DNA of 24,874 bases from Candidatus Poseidoniales archaeon (GTDB lineage: Archaea > Thermoplasmatota > Poseidoniia > Poseidoniales > Thalassarchaeaceae). The stretch is taken from assembly GCA_028821815.1 (NCBI GenBank), contig JAPKEY010000006.1, positions 1 through 24,874 on the forward strand, read 5' to 3'. Below the pieces are notes generated by a model. That model made no database searches, had not been told where the DNA came from, and saw only the letters and a program-made list of their open reading frames with translations. The first letter of the stretch is position 1. Every line of letters begins with the position of its first letter. A program made the position numbers and the translations under genes. This document shows positions 1 to 8,215 of this stretch, piece after piece.

Positions 1-157
1 GGCAGTCCACACACTCAATTCAACAGCGGTCGCTACCAGTCGTGCTCTAGTGGCTATCATGGAGCAAAATCAGCTTGAAGATGGACGTGTTCGTGTACCG
101 GAATGTTTGGTCTCTAGAATGGGTGGAAAAACACATCTAGAACCTTGTAAATGGTGA
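1..157 (+). CDS. serS: Seryl-tRNA synthetase, C-terminal end (partial)
   Basis: The gene enters from the left edge; the first complete codon is at base 2 and the stop TGA is at 155-157. The 51 visible residues read AVHTLNSTAVATSRALVAIM and continue through EDGRVRVPECLVSRMGG to the end. This is the class II motif 3 region of seryl-tRNA synthetase: HTLN, then a small-residue helix carrying the conserved Arg, then the ED-G-hydrophobic-PE tail. The family enzyme charges tRNA-Ser with serine in the cytoplasm. Only the C-terminus is visible, so domain completeness cannot be judged. The following peptidase gene starts 4 bases after the stop, which suggests co-transcription. The form looks like the common bacterial/archaeal SerRS rather than the rare methanogen type. 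Confidence 0.88.
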   Translation, partial: AVHTLNSTAVATSRALVAIMEQNQLEDGRVRVPECLVSRMGGKTHLEPCKW

Positions 158-161
158 TTTT

Positions 162-1478
162 ATGCGCGCCATCATGCTGACATTACTGATTTTTCTAGCC
201 TCATTTAGTGGCTGCTTTGGTGACCCGTCTGAAGATGCTGGAGCCAAGTTGTCCATTGACCCAATTGAACAGGCAGTGCGAGGCCAGATAATGTCAATCC
301 ATGTTGAATCCAATATGGAATGGACGGTGAATCGAACGGCTGGACTCTTCTTTGTCGATGATGATGGTATCTTTAGAGACAACTTGGAAATGACTTTTAC
401 ATCTGATGTTGAAGATTTTGAAATCCTTGTTCTTGATAGTGAAAGAACCGATGTTGAGCTTATTGTTACGGCTGGAAACCAAGTTGAAAATATAACTATG
501 CAACTCATTGACAGTGATGAGATGATGCTGGTGGATGGCCGCAGAGCCTTCGATACCATCGATATGCTAACCACTGATCACAACAATCGGTGGTGTGCTT
601 CTGCTGATACTGCCCTCACTGGAAATGGTGCGAATTACGAAGCCGCTGCAGAGGCAATGAAATCGATTTGGGATGATTATGGCTTTGATTTTGTAGAGGT
701 GACTCGATACGATGATGATCCGGATCAACTCAATGTTGTAGGTTACAAATATGGCAATGTGTACCCTGATCAATACATCGTAATCGGAGGCCACTTCGAT
801 GTGGCCTATGCTGCTACACCTCCTGGAGGTGGTACAAGTGAAGGTGCCAACGACGATACAAGTGGGTCAACAGTAAGCATGGAGTTGGCGCAAGCCCTTG
901 GCAGCCGAGAATGGGATCACACCGTCGTTGCAGGCTTGTGGGCATGCGAAGAGGAAGGCTTGCTCGGCAGTGATGCATTTGTCGCACATCTTCCAGAAGG
1001 GAAATCTGTCAAGGCATACATGAACTTCGATATGGTTTCGCTGAACTATCCAATCATACCACCACCTGGTTATGGCCCATATGATCTTTCGATTGCCACA
1101 GCTGGTGCTAGTGATGATAATCTTTCAATCATGCTAGAATGGGTTCGATTAGTTGTGGAGGATGAAATGAATTTCCATGATGTTGCTTCAAATGACATCT
1201 ATTGGCAGGCAGCTGAATCGTGTGCTAGCGACCATTGCTCATTCTTCTCATCAGGATATGCAACCTTCAATTTCTTCAGCGCTGGTGGCGATGCATCGTT
1301 TTGGCAAGAGTGGCATTCAGGTACTGACAACCTCGATTTCATGGTCACCAAGGCTGGTGGCTCTGACAATTTGGGGGATGGATTCAACACCCTTGTTTGG
1401 ACCGCCCTCTCTCTCTTCGTCCACGTAGACAACACCGATGATTCATTCCAAGGTCGTTGGTACACCGGCGGGGAATGA
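162..1478 (+). CDS. M28-family zinc aminopeptidase, predicted lipoprotein
   Basis: The 438-residue protein begins with a hydrophobic signal segment ending in a lipobox-like SFSGC (Cys18), so it is probably exported and anchored by a lipid or retained at the membrane. Residues about 25-120 form a non-catalytic N-terminal part rich in acidic residues. The M28 peptidase domain follows at about 130-435. Probable zinc ligands are visible in family order: GGHFD (His211, Asp213), GANDDTSG (Asp231), ACEEEG (Glu263 catalytic, Glu264), NFDMV (Asp290) and SDHCSF (His358). Members remove N-terminal residues from peptides with two zinc ions, so the likely role is extracytoplasmic peptide use. The start at 162 is chosen because it gives the complete signal segment; ATG 174 is an alternative, and neither has a clear Shine-Dalgarno. 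Exact substrate preference is unknown. Confidence 0.88.
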   Translation: MRAIMLTLLIFLASFSGCFGDPSEDAGAKLSIDPIEQAVRGQIMSIHVESNMEWTVNRTAGLFFVDDDGIFRDNLEMTFTSDVEDFEILVLDSERTDVELIVTAGNQVENITMQLIDSDEMMLVDGRRAFDTIDMLTTDHNNRWCASADTALTGNGANYEAAAEAMKSIWDDYGFDFVEVTRYDDDPDQLNVVGYKYGNVYPDQYIVIGGHFDVAYAATPPGGGTSEGANDDTSGSTVSMELAQALGSREWDHTVVAGLWACEEEGLLGSDAFVAHLPEGKSVKAYMNFDMVSLNYPIIPPPGYGPYDLSIATAGASDDNLSIMLEWVRLVVEDEMNFHDVASNDIYWQAAESCASDHCSFFSSGYATFNFFSAGGDASFWQEWHSGTDNLDFMVTKAGGSDNLGDGFNTLVWTALSLFVHVDNTDDSFQGRWYTGGE

Positions 1479-1493
1479 ATTCTTCAGTTGGAA

Positions 1494-1509
1494 AATTGAA
1501 TTTTCAATT
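1494..1509. terminator. AT-rich inverted repeat between convergent genes
   Basis: AATTGAA-TT-TTCAATT is a perfect 7-bp inverted repeat with a 2-base loop. It lies in the 34-base gap between the convergent ends of the M28 peptidase (stop at 1478) and the biotin carrier gene (stop at 1513). The symmetrical AT-rich sequence is placed where a bidirectional terminator would be expected. It includes one copy of TTTCAATTG (1502-1510), a motif that recurs elsewhere in the window. The terminator role is inferred from position only. Confidence 0.4.
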
Positions 1510-1512
1510 GAA

Positions 1513-1980
1513 TTATTCTGTTTCATCAATGTCGATTAATGTCGCTCCTGCGTCAACTTGTTCACCAACTTCGTGGTGTATCGCTAAAATCGACCCCGGG
1601 CCATTTGCTGCAATTCGGTGTTCCATCTTCATCGCTTCCATGACAATGAGGGTTTGTCCAGTTTCCACCTGTTCACCAATACTGCATAGGATTTCAAGAA
1701 TCTTGCCCGGCATCGGGGCAGTCATTCCACCTTCGTCTCCAGAACCACTCGCACCCTGTTCATCAATTGAAATGGCATGTATACCTCCATCAAGGTGGAT
1801 CCACCAGGCGTCACCAACCTTGACGACATGTGCCAATTGACCATCGACCCACATCCGATTGGGGCGTGCATCGATTTCGAATGAGTGTTCATTTGGTATG
1901 CTCTCATCATCACAGATTGCTTCGCTTGAACCGATGGTAATTTGCCAACGACGGCCTTGTTTATCCCTTAGATCTACCAT
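1513..1980 (-). CDS. Biotin carboxyl carrier protein of an acyl-CoA carboxylase
   Basis: This is a 155-residue protein. The C-terminal ~70 residues form a biotinyl/lipoyl domain with the motif VMEAMKMEH; Lys118 is the expected biotinylation site. A flexible Gly/Ser/Ala linker precedes it, and the N-terminal ~75 residues resemble the region between biotin carboxylase and carrier in MccA/PccA-type alpha chains. The ATG at 1980 is preferred over the upstream GTG (1989) because a strong AAGGTGA Shine-Dalgarno lies 5 bases before it and overlaps that GTG. The gene follows the biotin carboxylase gene by only 11 bases. In most 3-methylcrotonyl-CoA carboxylases this domain is fused to the biotin carboxylase, whereas here it is a separate polypeptide. 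It would carry carboxybiotin between the two catalytic subunits. Confidence 0.88.
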   Translation of the reverse strand: MVDLRDKQGRRWQITIGSSEAICDDESIPNEHSFEIDARPNRMWVDGQLAHVVKVGDAWWIHLDGGIHAISIDEQGASGSGDEGGMTAPMPGKILEILCSIGEQVETGQTLIVMEAMKMEHRIAANGPGSILAIHHEVGEQVDAGATLIDIDETE

Positions 1981-1991
1981 GGTAATCACCT

Positions 1992-3533
1992 TCAGGGGAA
2001 GGACCTCCGTAGGGACAGGAATGGATTGTATGGGCTGCCCCGACCTTCTTCTGCTTCAACTGTCATCGCTTTGCGCGAGAGGCCATAGTGCTCAGCTGCA
2101 GCAGCCACAAATGGAATCGTATCTGATGATTTTGCTTCCCATCCTTCTGGCCAATTAACTTCGATAAAATCAGTTGTTGTCTCACCCGCATGGTATGCTG
2201 GATGCGCCATAATATCACAAAGGAATCCGAGGTTTGTCGTTACACCAAGCAACACAAAGTCTTCACAGGCTCGCTTCATTCTACGAATGGCTGCCTCACG
2301 CTCAGGTGCATGCACAATCAATTTGGCAAGCATCGGATCAAAATCGATGCGAGCTTCATCCCCCTCGCGGACACCAGTATCCAATCGAATACCTGGCCCG
2401 GTGGGTGGACGGAACATCGCCAAAGGACCAATCGCTGGAAGGAAACTATTGGCCGGATCTTCAGCATAAATGCGTACCTCAATGGCATGACCCCGAATGG
2501 AAAGGTCTGATTGGGTAAATGGAAGCGGTAAACCTGCGGCAACTCGAATTTGTTCCACGACCAAATCAACGCCGCTGATACATTCTGTAATCGGATGCTC
2601 GACCTGCAGGCGTGTATTCATCTCAAGGAAATGGAATCCCCCATCTTCAGCGAGGAGAAATTCCACCGTCCCCGCACCTTCGTAATCAACAGCCTTAGCT
2701 GCATTCACCGCTGCTTCCCCCATGCGTTGGCGGGCCAACTCACCTAGCACTGGAGAGGGTGATTCTTCGACTACTTTCTGATGCCTGCGTTGAATGCTGC
2801 ACTCCCGCTCAAACAGATGAACTGTATTCCCTAGTGTGTCAGATAGTACCTGAACTTCGATGTGACGAGATTTCTCAAGAAGGCGTTCGACATAGACTGT
2901 TCCATCGCCAAATGATGTGACGGCTTCGCGACTTGCTGCTGCATATTCTCTCTGCAGATTTCGCGGTTCACGTACCACTCGCATCCCTTTACCGCCTCCA
3001 CCAGCACTTGCCTTCAGTAGCAATGGGTAACCCACACGAGTAGCAGCGCGGACAAGTTCTTCCACCATTTCATCTGGATTGTCTAATGGTAATTCTTCAC
3101 CTGGTATGACTGGTACGCCTGCGGTGACCATGGCTCTTCGTGCACTGATTTTATCCCCCATCTCATCGATTGCATATGCGGATGGACCAATCCAAATAAG
3201 ATCTGCAGCTTTGACAGCATTGGCAAAGGAACTACGTTCTGAAAGAAAACCATATCCTGGATGTACCGCATCTGCACCGGTCTCTTCGGCAGCTGCCAAT
3301 ATCGCCTCAACATTGAGGTAAGTCTCAGCAAGAGTGTCACCCGGAAGGAATACTGATTCGTCTGCTGTTTGCTGATGTAAAGATCCACGATCTGCTTCTG
3401 AATAGACTGCGACTGAGCCCAGACCTAATTCGGCACATGAACGAAATATCCTGCACGCAATTTCACCTCGATTGGCGACCAATATTTTGGATATTGGGCG
3501 TGGTGCACCCTCCATCCAATCTGGTCCACCCAT
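1992..3533 (-). CDS. Biotin carboxylase subunit, probably of 3-methylcrotonyl-CoA carboxylase
   Basis: The 513-residue protein contains a full biotin carboxylase: N-terminal domain (ILVANRGEIACRIFRS, about 17-32), ATP-grasp glycine loop (ASAGGGGKGM, about 175-184), ECSIQRRHQK (about 244-253), EMNTRLQVEHPITE (about 304-317) and the C-terminal domain. It uses ATP and bicarbonate to carboxylate biotin on the neighbouring carrier protein. The ATG at 3533 is chosen because an AGAGGAGTGA Shine-Dalgarno precedes it and overlaps the stop of the hydratase gene; the open frame extends further upstream inside that gene. By sequence alone it could serve propionyl- or acetyl-CoA carboxylase. The MccB-type partner and the hydratase in the same run of genes favour 3-methylcrotonyl-CoA (leucine degradation). 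The chain ends before any biotinyl domain, which is encoded by the next gene. Confidence 0.88.
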   Translation of the reverse strand: MGGPDWMEGAPRPISKILVANRGEIACRIFRSCAELGLGSVAVYSEADRGSLHQQTADESVFLPGDTLAETYLNVEAILAAAEETGADAVHPGYGFLSERSSFANAVKAADLIWIGPSAYAIDEMGDKISARRAMVTAGVPVIPGEELPLDNPDEMVEELVRAATRVGYPLLLKASAGGGGKGMRVVREPRNLQREYAAASREAVTSFGDGTVYVERLLEKSRHIEVQVLSDTLGNTVHLFERECSIQRRHQKVVEESPSPVLGELARQRMGEAAVNAAKAVDYEGAGTVEFLLAEDGGFHFLEMNTRLQVEHPITECISGVDLVVEQIRVAAGLPLPFTQSDLSIRGHAIEVRIYAEDPANSFLPAIGPLAMFRPPTGPGIRLDTGVREGDEARIDFDPMLAKLIVHAPEREAAIRRMKRACEDFVLLGVTTNLGFLCDIMAHPAYHAGETTTDFIEVNWPEGWEAKSSDTIPFVAAAAEHYGLSRKAMTVEAEEGRGSPYNPFLSLRRSFP

Positions 3534-3540
3534 CTGGATT

Positions 3541-4398
3541 TCACTCCTCTTTCCAATTGGGTGGGCGCTTCTCAAGGAATGAGGCAAGACCCTCTTGCCC
3601 TTCTTCGGAACCGCGCATTGCACTGGTTTTGTCCAATGTCCACTGCCTCAACTCTTCATCGGAACCGGTCCAACGATCAAAGGTTAGTGTGAGTTTCTTT
3701 GCTTCAGATACGGCCATCGGCCCAGTCGTGAGAACCTCATCGATGATGCTGGATTCAGCCCCTTCAAGTGACTCGGATAATTGGTTGACCAATCCAATGC
3801 GTAATGCTTCCTCGGACCCAATACGTCCTGCCAACATTGCGAGTCTGCGGAATTCAGCACTACCAACCTTACGATACACATAGGGTCCAATGACAGCTGG
3901 CAAGATTCCTAATTTTCCTTCTGATAGAGCGATACGCGTTCTAGGCTCAACAATGACATGGTCAAGGCAAGCGATGAGGCCTGCACCACCACCTAGGGCA
4001 ACACCTTGGATCTTTCCAATGGTGAAGCATGGATGGGACCAGAGGCTGTTGAACAATCGATCAAGTCTCTCAGAGTCTGTTCGATTTTCTTCAGGACTTT
4101 TAGCGCCGGCATCCTTCATCATATTGATGTCAGCACCCGCACAGAAGTGCTTGCCTGCTCCCGAAAATATGAGTGCGCGCAGATAGGGAGAACCCGCCGA
4201 ATCAAGTAAAGAGCCACGTTCACCAACTGAGCGTTCCTTGGTCCATTCTAGAATCGAGATGATTTCGCTAATGAGTTGGATATTAAGGGCATTGTACACG
4301 TCTTCACGAGTCAAGGTCAAATAGGCTACAGTACCTTCTATTTCAAGCGTACAAAGGTTTGTTTCTGGCTTTAAATTTTCAATTGTAAAATTCGACAT
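3541..4398 (-). CDS. Enoyl-CoA hydratase family, probable methylglutaconyl-CoA hydratase
   Basis: This is a 285-residue crotonase-fold protein. The first oxyanion-hole segment is HFCAGADINMM and the second is GVALGGGAGLIACLD. The stretch GKLGILPAVIGPYVYRKVG resembles the LiuC/GnyH type, where L-PAVI-P-V replaces the usual GGTQRL region. The tail EGLASFLEKRPPNW is like AUH/LiuC hydratases. The expected reaction is hydration of 3-methylglutaconyl-CoA to HMG-CoA, the step after methylcrotonyl-CoA carboxylase. ATG 4398 is chosen because a GGAG Shine-Dalgarno lies just upstream, overlapping the mccB stop; a longer reading frame would run back into mccB. A less specific hydratase role is possible, but the position between carboxylase genes supports the leucine pathway. 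Confidence 0.85.
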   Translation of the reverse strand: MSNFTIENLKPETNLCTLEIEGTVAYLTLTREDVYNALNIQLISEIISILEWTKERSVGERGSLLDSAGSPYLRALIFSGAGKHFCAGADINMMKDAGAKSPEENRTDSERLDRLFNSLWSHPCFTIGKIQGVALGGGAGLIACLDHVIVEPRTRIALSEGKLGILPAVIGPYVYRKVGSAEFRRLAMLAGRIGSEEALRIGLVNQLSESLEGAESSIIDEVLTTGPMAVSEAKKLTLTFDRWTGSDEELRQWTLDKTSAMRGSEEGQEGLASFLEKRPPNWKEE

Positions 4399-4411
4399 CT
4401 CAATTGCTCCT

Positions 4412-6022
4412 TCACATTCTAAATATTCCAAACTTTGTATCTGGCATCGGTGCATTCAAACTGGCACTAATGGCCAATCCGAGGACATCGCGAGTATCAC
4501 GAGGATCGATGATGCCATCATCCCACAATCGCGCCGTCGAATAATATGGCGAACCCTCCACTTCATATTTTTCAAGAATGGGTGCTTGGAACGCATCCCA
4601 TTCGTCATCGGTCATCGGTTCGATACCTTCTCGGGCTCTCTGATCTTGCTTTACCGTTGCAAGGACATCGGCAGCTTGTGGCCCACCCATAACCGAGATG
4701 CGGCTGTTGGGCCACATGAAGAGGAATCGTGGGTCGTAAGCACGCCCGCACATACCATAGTTGCCTGCACCATGGCTGCCGCCAATGATAACGGTGAACT
4801 TAGGTACAGGGACACAGGATACTGCAGTCACGAGTTTTGCACCATCCTTGGCGATACCACCTGCCTCATAATCACGCCCGACCATGAATCCAGTAATGTT
4901 CTGCAAGAATACCAAGGGCACGCCACGCTGCCCACATAGTTCCACAAAGTGTGCCCCCTTCAGAGATGATTCAGAGAAAAGGATCCCATTGTTTGCGACA
5001 ATACCGACAGGATACCCATGGATACGAGCAAAACCACAAATGAGGGTTGGTCCATACCTGGCCTTGAACTCATGGAAGCGGCTGCCATCAACAATACGTG
5101 CAATGATTTCCCGTACATCGAACGGTGTTCGATTATCTTCAGGTATGATGCCGAGTATCTCATCGGTTGGGTGAGCTGGATCTTCAGGGGCTTGCACCTC
5201 CAACTTAGTCTTCACACCGGTATTGAGATTCTCAACAATGTTGCGTACCATACGTAATGCACTCGGTTCATCCTCAGCGTAGTGGTCTGCGACCCCTGAT
5301 TGGGCTGTATGGAGGTCAGCTCCACCCAAATCCTCAGCTGTAACCTCTTCACCTGTTGCAGCCTTGACCAAAGGAGGACCTGCGAGGAAGATTGTCCCGT
5401 TCCCTTTGACAATGATTGATTCATCGGACATGGCTGGGACATACGCGCCCCCTGCCGTGCAGGATCCACAAACAGCTGCAATCTGTGGGATGCCTTTTCC
5501 ACTCATAATCGCTTGATTGCGGAAGATACGGCCAAAGTGGTTTTTGTCTGGAAAAACCTCGTCCTGCATCGGAAGAAAGGCACCGCCTGAATCGACCAGA
5601 TAGATGCAAGGCAGATGATTGGCATCCGCAACCTCTTGTGCACGGATGTGTTTCTTGACAGTCATCGGGTAATATGATCCACCCTTAACCGTTGCATCAT
5701 TGGCTACGAATAGACATTCCTTGCCATGGACAACACCCACGCCGGTAACCATACCTGCGCTGGCTGCTCGGCCATCATAGAGGTCATATGCTGCAAGTGG
5801 AGATAGTTCGAGGAATGGTGTACCGGGGTCACAAATGGCAGAGATTCGCTCACGAGGTAGTGCCTTGCCACGACTTCGGTGCTTATCGACATATTTTCCG
5901 CCACCGCCTTGTTGAACCGCGTCAAGGCGCTCACGTAATGTTGCAAGAAGTGCAGTGTTGTACTCATGGTTTGACTTGAATGACGCATCCGAGGAATTGA
6001 CTCGGCTCTGAAGTCGGTCCAT
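4412..6022 (-). CDS. mccB: 3-methylcrotonyl-CoA carboxylase, carboxyltransferase (beta) subunit
   Basis: This 536-residue protein has the length and pattern of MccB. Diagnostic stretches are ANDATVKGGSYYPMTVKKH, YLVDSGGAFLPMQDEVFPD, GSCTAGGAYVPAMSDE, TIFLAGPPLVKAATGEEV, QNITGFMVGRDYEAGGIAKD, GAGNYGMCGRAYDPRF and the C-terminal FGIFRM that ends human and bacterial MccB. It transfers carboxylate from biotin to 3-methylcrotonyl-CoA in leucine breakdown. ATG 6022 is chosen; a GTG two codons upstream (6028) is also possible. The start lies directly beside an 8-bp hairpin (6024-6043), and the nearest Shine-Dalgarno-like sequence, AAGGGGTG, is inside that stem. It is first in the order mccB, hydratase, biotin carboxylase, carrier. 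Propionyl-CoA carboxylase beta chains differ in these motifs, so MccB is the better call. Confidence 0.92.
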   Translation of the reverse strand: MDRLQSRVNSSDASFKSNHEYNTALLATLRERLDAVQQGGGGKYVDKHRSRGKALPRERISAICDPGTPFLELSPLAAYDLYDGRAASAGMVTGVGVVHGKECLFVANDATVKGGSYYPMTVKKHIRAQEVADANHLPCIYLVDSGGAFLPMQDEVFPDKNHFGRIFRNQAIMSGKGIPQIAAVCGSCTAGGAYVPAMSDESIIVKGNGTIFLAGPPLVKAATGEEVTAEDLGGADLHTAQSGVADHYAEDEPSALRMVRNIVENLNTGVKTKLEVQAPEDPAHPTDEILGIIPEDNRTPFDVREIIARIVDGSRFHEFKARYGPTLICGFARIHGYPVGIVANNGILFSESSLKGAHFVELCGQRGVPLVFLQNITGFMVGRDYEAGGIAKDGAKLVTAVSCVPVPKFTVIIGGSHGAGNYGMCGRAYDPRFLFMWPNSRISVMGGPQAADVLATVKQDQRAREGIEPMTDDEWDAFQAPILEKYEVEGSPYYSTARLWDDGIIDPRDTRDVLGLAISASLNAPMPDTKFGIFRM

Positions 6023-6023
6023 G

Positions 6024-6043
6024 CGCACCCCTTAGGGGGTGCG
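6024..6043. promoter_or_regulatory. GC hairpin at the mccB start codon
   Basis: CGCACCCC and GGGGTGCG form a perfect 8-bp stem around TTAG (CTAA on the minus strand). The stem ends one base before the mccB ATG at 6022, and on the mRNA it includes the only Shine-Dalgarno-like sequence (AAGGGGTG). It could terminate transcription from the upstream DUF63 gene, or hide the mccB ribosome site until unfolded. The function is inferred from position. Confidence 0.5.
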
Positions 6044-6075
6044 ACTACGAGGTTGGCCTTGAACACTCGCCCGTT

Positions 6076-7392
6076 TCAAACGCCTAGCGTCATCCTGAGG
6101 ACATCTCGTAATCCGGGAGCTAACCCAACGACGAGGAGGCACAAAATCACTAGTAAGCGCAAGTGGCGGTGCCGATGTTCAAATCGTGCCGTCGCAAAGA
6201 GCCACCAAATCATGGCTGCAAGACCAAACTTGAGTACGCCAAAGCCCCAAGCCGTTCCCGCAATATCGATGACCTTCTGCGAGAGTACATGTTTCTCACC
6301 ATACCCATAGTTCTCCAGTCCTACGCTGGTTGCAAGCCCATCAATCATTTGTCCATACATTGCAAGAAGAATGATTGGAAGTCCAAGGGTGGCGCGGGGT
6401 GTAAGGGATTCCATGCGTTCCCAAGTGGATGAATGTTGTCGATCCCAATCATCCAACGATACCCCTTCAGGAATGATACCAGGCTCAAGTCCCATGTGGT
6501 GTAATTGAGATCGTGCTTTTTGACCAGAAAACCATAGCACTACACAAAGAATGAGGGGGCCTATGACAATCATTGCCAAAGGTACCAATGAAATTGGGGT
6601 ACGGTCATTCAAAGGTTCAGTGTAGAGCATTAGCCAGCCAGATAAATGCATGAAACACCCGCCGAGGCCCACCTGAATGAGTCCTTGCTCAATAGCAGTA
6701 CAGCACTCCATGAATGGGTGAATCAAAATGACGAATAAAAGTCCGCCAATGGGTGCGAGGAAGAGGGGGGAAAATATCAAAGATGTTGCATCTTTTTCCC
6801 AATGTTGACTGATATCTGGAATGAACAATACAATCTGTAGACAAACCAATATGAACGCCAATTGAGTGATAGCTGTTCGATTCTCAGAACCTGCACTCTT
6901 CGACACACTATGGCACATCCAACCTGTCAAAATCACCCAAGCAGCGACTTGGAAATGTATCAGTGGTGAGACAAATAAACCACCTAGGCCCTCGGGGTCA
7001 AAGAGATGGCCATCTTCGTTTACTTCACCAAGTGATGCCCAAATAACCCATGGAACAAGAGCAAGAATTGAACTGTCCCTTGCTGGAATTCCGATTCGCC
7101 TCAACCAACCGGATATGACGACAACGAAGGATACGAGTAGGAAGGAATATGCCAGAGTATCCACTGGATTGTAGCCTGCATCTCCTGAGGTTGAATCCAA
7201 TGTATGTGGTTCAATGAAATAGGATTCGTATCCTTCCGATAGAATGTTTCCTGGTGCGATATCTTGACCTGCAATAGCACCCAATAGTAGAATGACTGCA
7301 GTCAGAATCAAAGTGGCAGCACCACGCTCCATCAGAGAGAATTGATGGTCGGGTAATGGTACCTCGGAGAGGACCGGGCTATCGTCAGCCAT
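6076..7392 (-). CDS. DUF63-family integral membrane protein
   Basis: This is a 438-residue protein with roughly ten hydrophobic segments. It matches the archaeal DUF63 pattern: YNPVDTLAYSFLL near residue 75, a basic loop GWLRRIGIP, the PW-WASLGEVNEDG segment, then near the C-terminus MYGQMIDGLATSVG, YGYGEKHVLSQ and LAPGLRDVLRMTLGV. The family is almost confined to archaea and has no established biochemical function; conserved acidic and His residues near the membrane face suggest an active or binding site. The ATG at 7392 is preceded by no strong Shine-Dalgarno. It lies 36 bases downstream of the FKBP gene on the same strand, so the two may be co-transcribed. Family assignment is from recognised motifs, not a search. 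Confidence 0.8.
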   Translation of the reverse strand: MADDSPVLSEVPLPDHQFSLMERGAATLILTAVILLLGAIAGQDIAPGNILSEGYESYFIEPHTLDSTSGDAGYNPVDTLAYSFLLVSFVVVISGWLRRIGIPARDSSILALVPWVIWASLGEVNEDGHLFDPEGLGGLFVSPLIHFQVAAWVILTGWMCHSVSKSAGSENRTAITQLAFILVCLQIVLFIPDISQHWEKDATSLIFSPLFLAPIGGLLFVILIHPFMECCTAIEQGLIQVGLGGCFMHLSGWLMLYTEPLNDRTPISLVPLAMIVIGPLILCVVLWFSGQKARSQLHHMGLEPGIIPEGVSLDDWDRQHSSTWERMESLTPRATLGLPIILLAMYGQMIDGLATSVGLENYGYGEKHVLSQKVIDIAGTAWGFGVLKFGLAAMIWWLFATARFEHRHRHLRLLVILCLLVVGLAPGLRDVLRMTLGV

Positions 7393-7428
7393 GGGTCTCG
7401 CTCAGGTTAACACTTCAAAGCGATTTCT

Positions 7429-8124
7429 TCACTCTTCTTCGCCAACTTGGCGTGCTTCGTGAACTTCGCGGAATACAATTGTCTCGACCCCGACATGGTC
7501 GCGCAATGTACGAATAAGACTGAACTTGGTGAAGGCCCAATTCTGATCATAAGCAACAAACTCAGGGAGAGTAATGGTCAAATCATCACCATCGAAAGCA
7601 ACCTCGAAGCCGTCGCGACCGGTATTGGTCTCTAGGAGTGTGGTCACTTTCTCTGCGCGATCCTCAACGACCTTGACGATACGGTACTTGTAGCGTAGTG
7701 TGCGGCCAGCAAGAGGATGATTGAAGTCGATTCGAGCACGGCCGGCTCGGACCATTCGAAGAACTCCTTGCTTGCCGTTGATTTCGACGGGGCCACCAAT
7801 AGCAAGGCTATCTGGGTCCTTCACGGAGCGTGCTAGAACATCTTGACCCATTGTCTCAACTGCAGTGGGATCGCGCTCGCCATATGCATCCTCAGGTGCA
7901 ATGTCAAATTCATAATCTGTTTCAGCGTCTGCTTCTGCCAAATGGGATTCAAATCCAGCAATGAGGGTTCCAGCCCCTATGACGGTAATGAGGGGGGTGT
8001 AAGTTCGATTTTCATCGTGCTGTTCTGCCTCTTTAGCGACCGCCTCACGGGTGGTCTCGATGAGGGCATCGTCGTCTGCATTGTATAGGTCGTAGTCGAT
8101 ATGTACGATGGAACCGTTTTCCAT
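7429..8124 (-). CDS. FKBP-type peptidyl-prolyl cis-trans isomerase (SlyD-like, long archaeal form)
   Basis: This is a 231-residue protein. The FKBP domain is interrupted by an insert-in-flap region, as in SlyD: VHIDYDLY at the N-terminus, then GAGTLIAGFESHLAEA, FDIAPEDAYGERDP, and after the insert IDFNHPLAGRTLRYKYRIVKV. About 80 further residues follow, beyond the catalytic domain, as in long archaeal FKBPs; these often act in chaperoning. It has no signal peptide or membrane segment, so it is cytoplasmic. ATG 8124 is chosen because TAGGTGAATAAA precedes it; the upstream GTG (8133) lies inside that Shine-Dalgarno. The C-terminus ends in acidic GEEE. Enzyme activity is likely but the substrates cannot be told from sequence. 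Confidence 0.88.
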   Translation of the reverse strand: MENGSIVHIDYDLYNADDDALIETTREAVAKEAEQHDENRTYTPLITVIGAGTLIAGFESHLAEADAETDYEFDIAPEDAYGERDPTAVETMGQDVLARSVKDPDSLAIGGPVEINGKQGVLRMVRAGRARIDFNHPLAGRTLRYKYRIVKVVEDRAEKVTTLLETNTGRDGFEVAFDGDDLTITLPEFVAYDQNWAFTKFSLIRTLRDHVGVETIVFREVHEARQVGEEE

Positions 8125-8200
8125 TTTATTCACCTACCCAGCATTGTGGGCGAGCCGGCGACCGACTTCCCCTTTATGAGCGTGCGTATGGGAAAGCCGC

Positions 8201-8215
8201 GAGCCCGTAGGGCTC
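8201..8215. terminator. GC hairpin with GTA triloop at the ccmF end
   Basis: GAGCCC-GTA-GGGCTC is a perfect 6-bp inverted repeat. It overlaps the CcmF stop codon (8214-8216 on the minus strand), in the 89-base gap before the FKBP start. It may stabilise or end the ccmF transcript. No T-run follows on the minus strand, so a classical terminator is not certain. Two other hairpins in the window share the GTA loop. Confidence 0.45.

Noticed and set aside
137..574. Ser-rich minus-strand open frame at the left end
   Set aside because: It is the antisense of the M28 peptidase signal and N-terminal region and has Ser/Ile-rich shadow composition.
3534..3623. Upstream extension of the biotin carboxylase
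   Set aside because: It lies inside the hydratase gene, lacks family similarity, and the Shine-Dalgarno before 3533 sets the start.
4377..4385. TTTCAATTG copy as a regulatory site
   Set aside because: It is inside the first codons of the hydratase and is explained by coding for TIEN; not counted as intergenic evidence.
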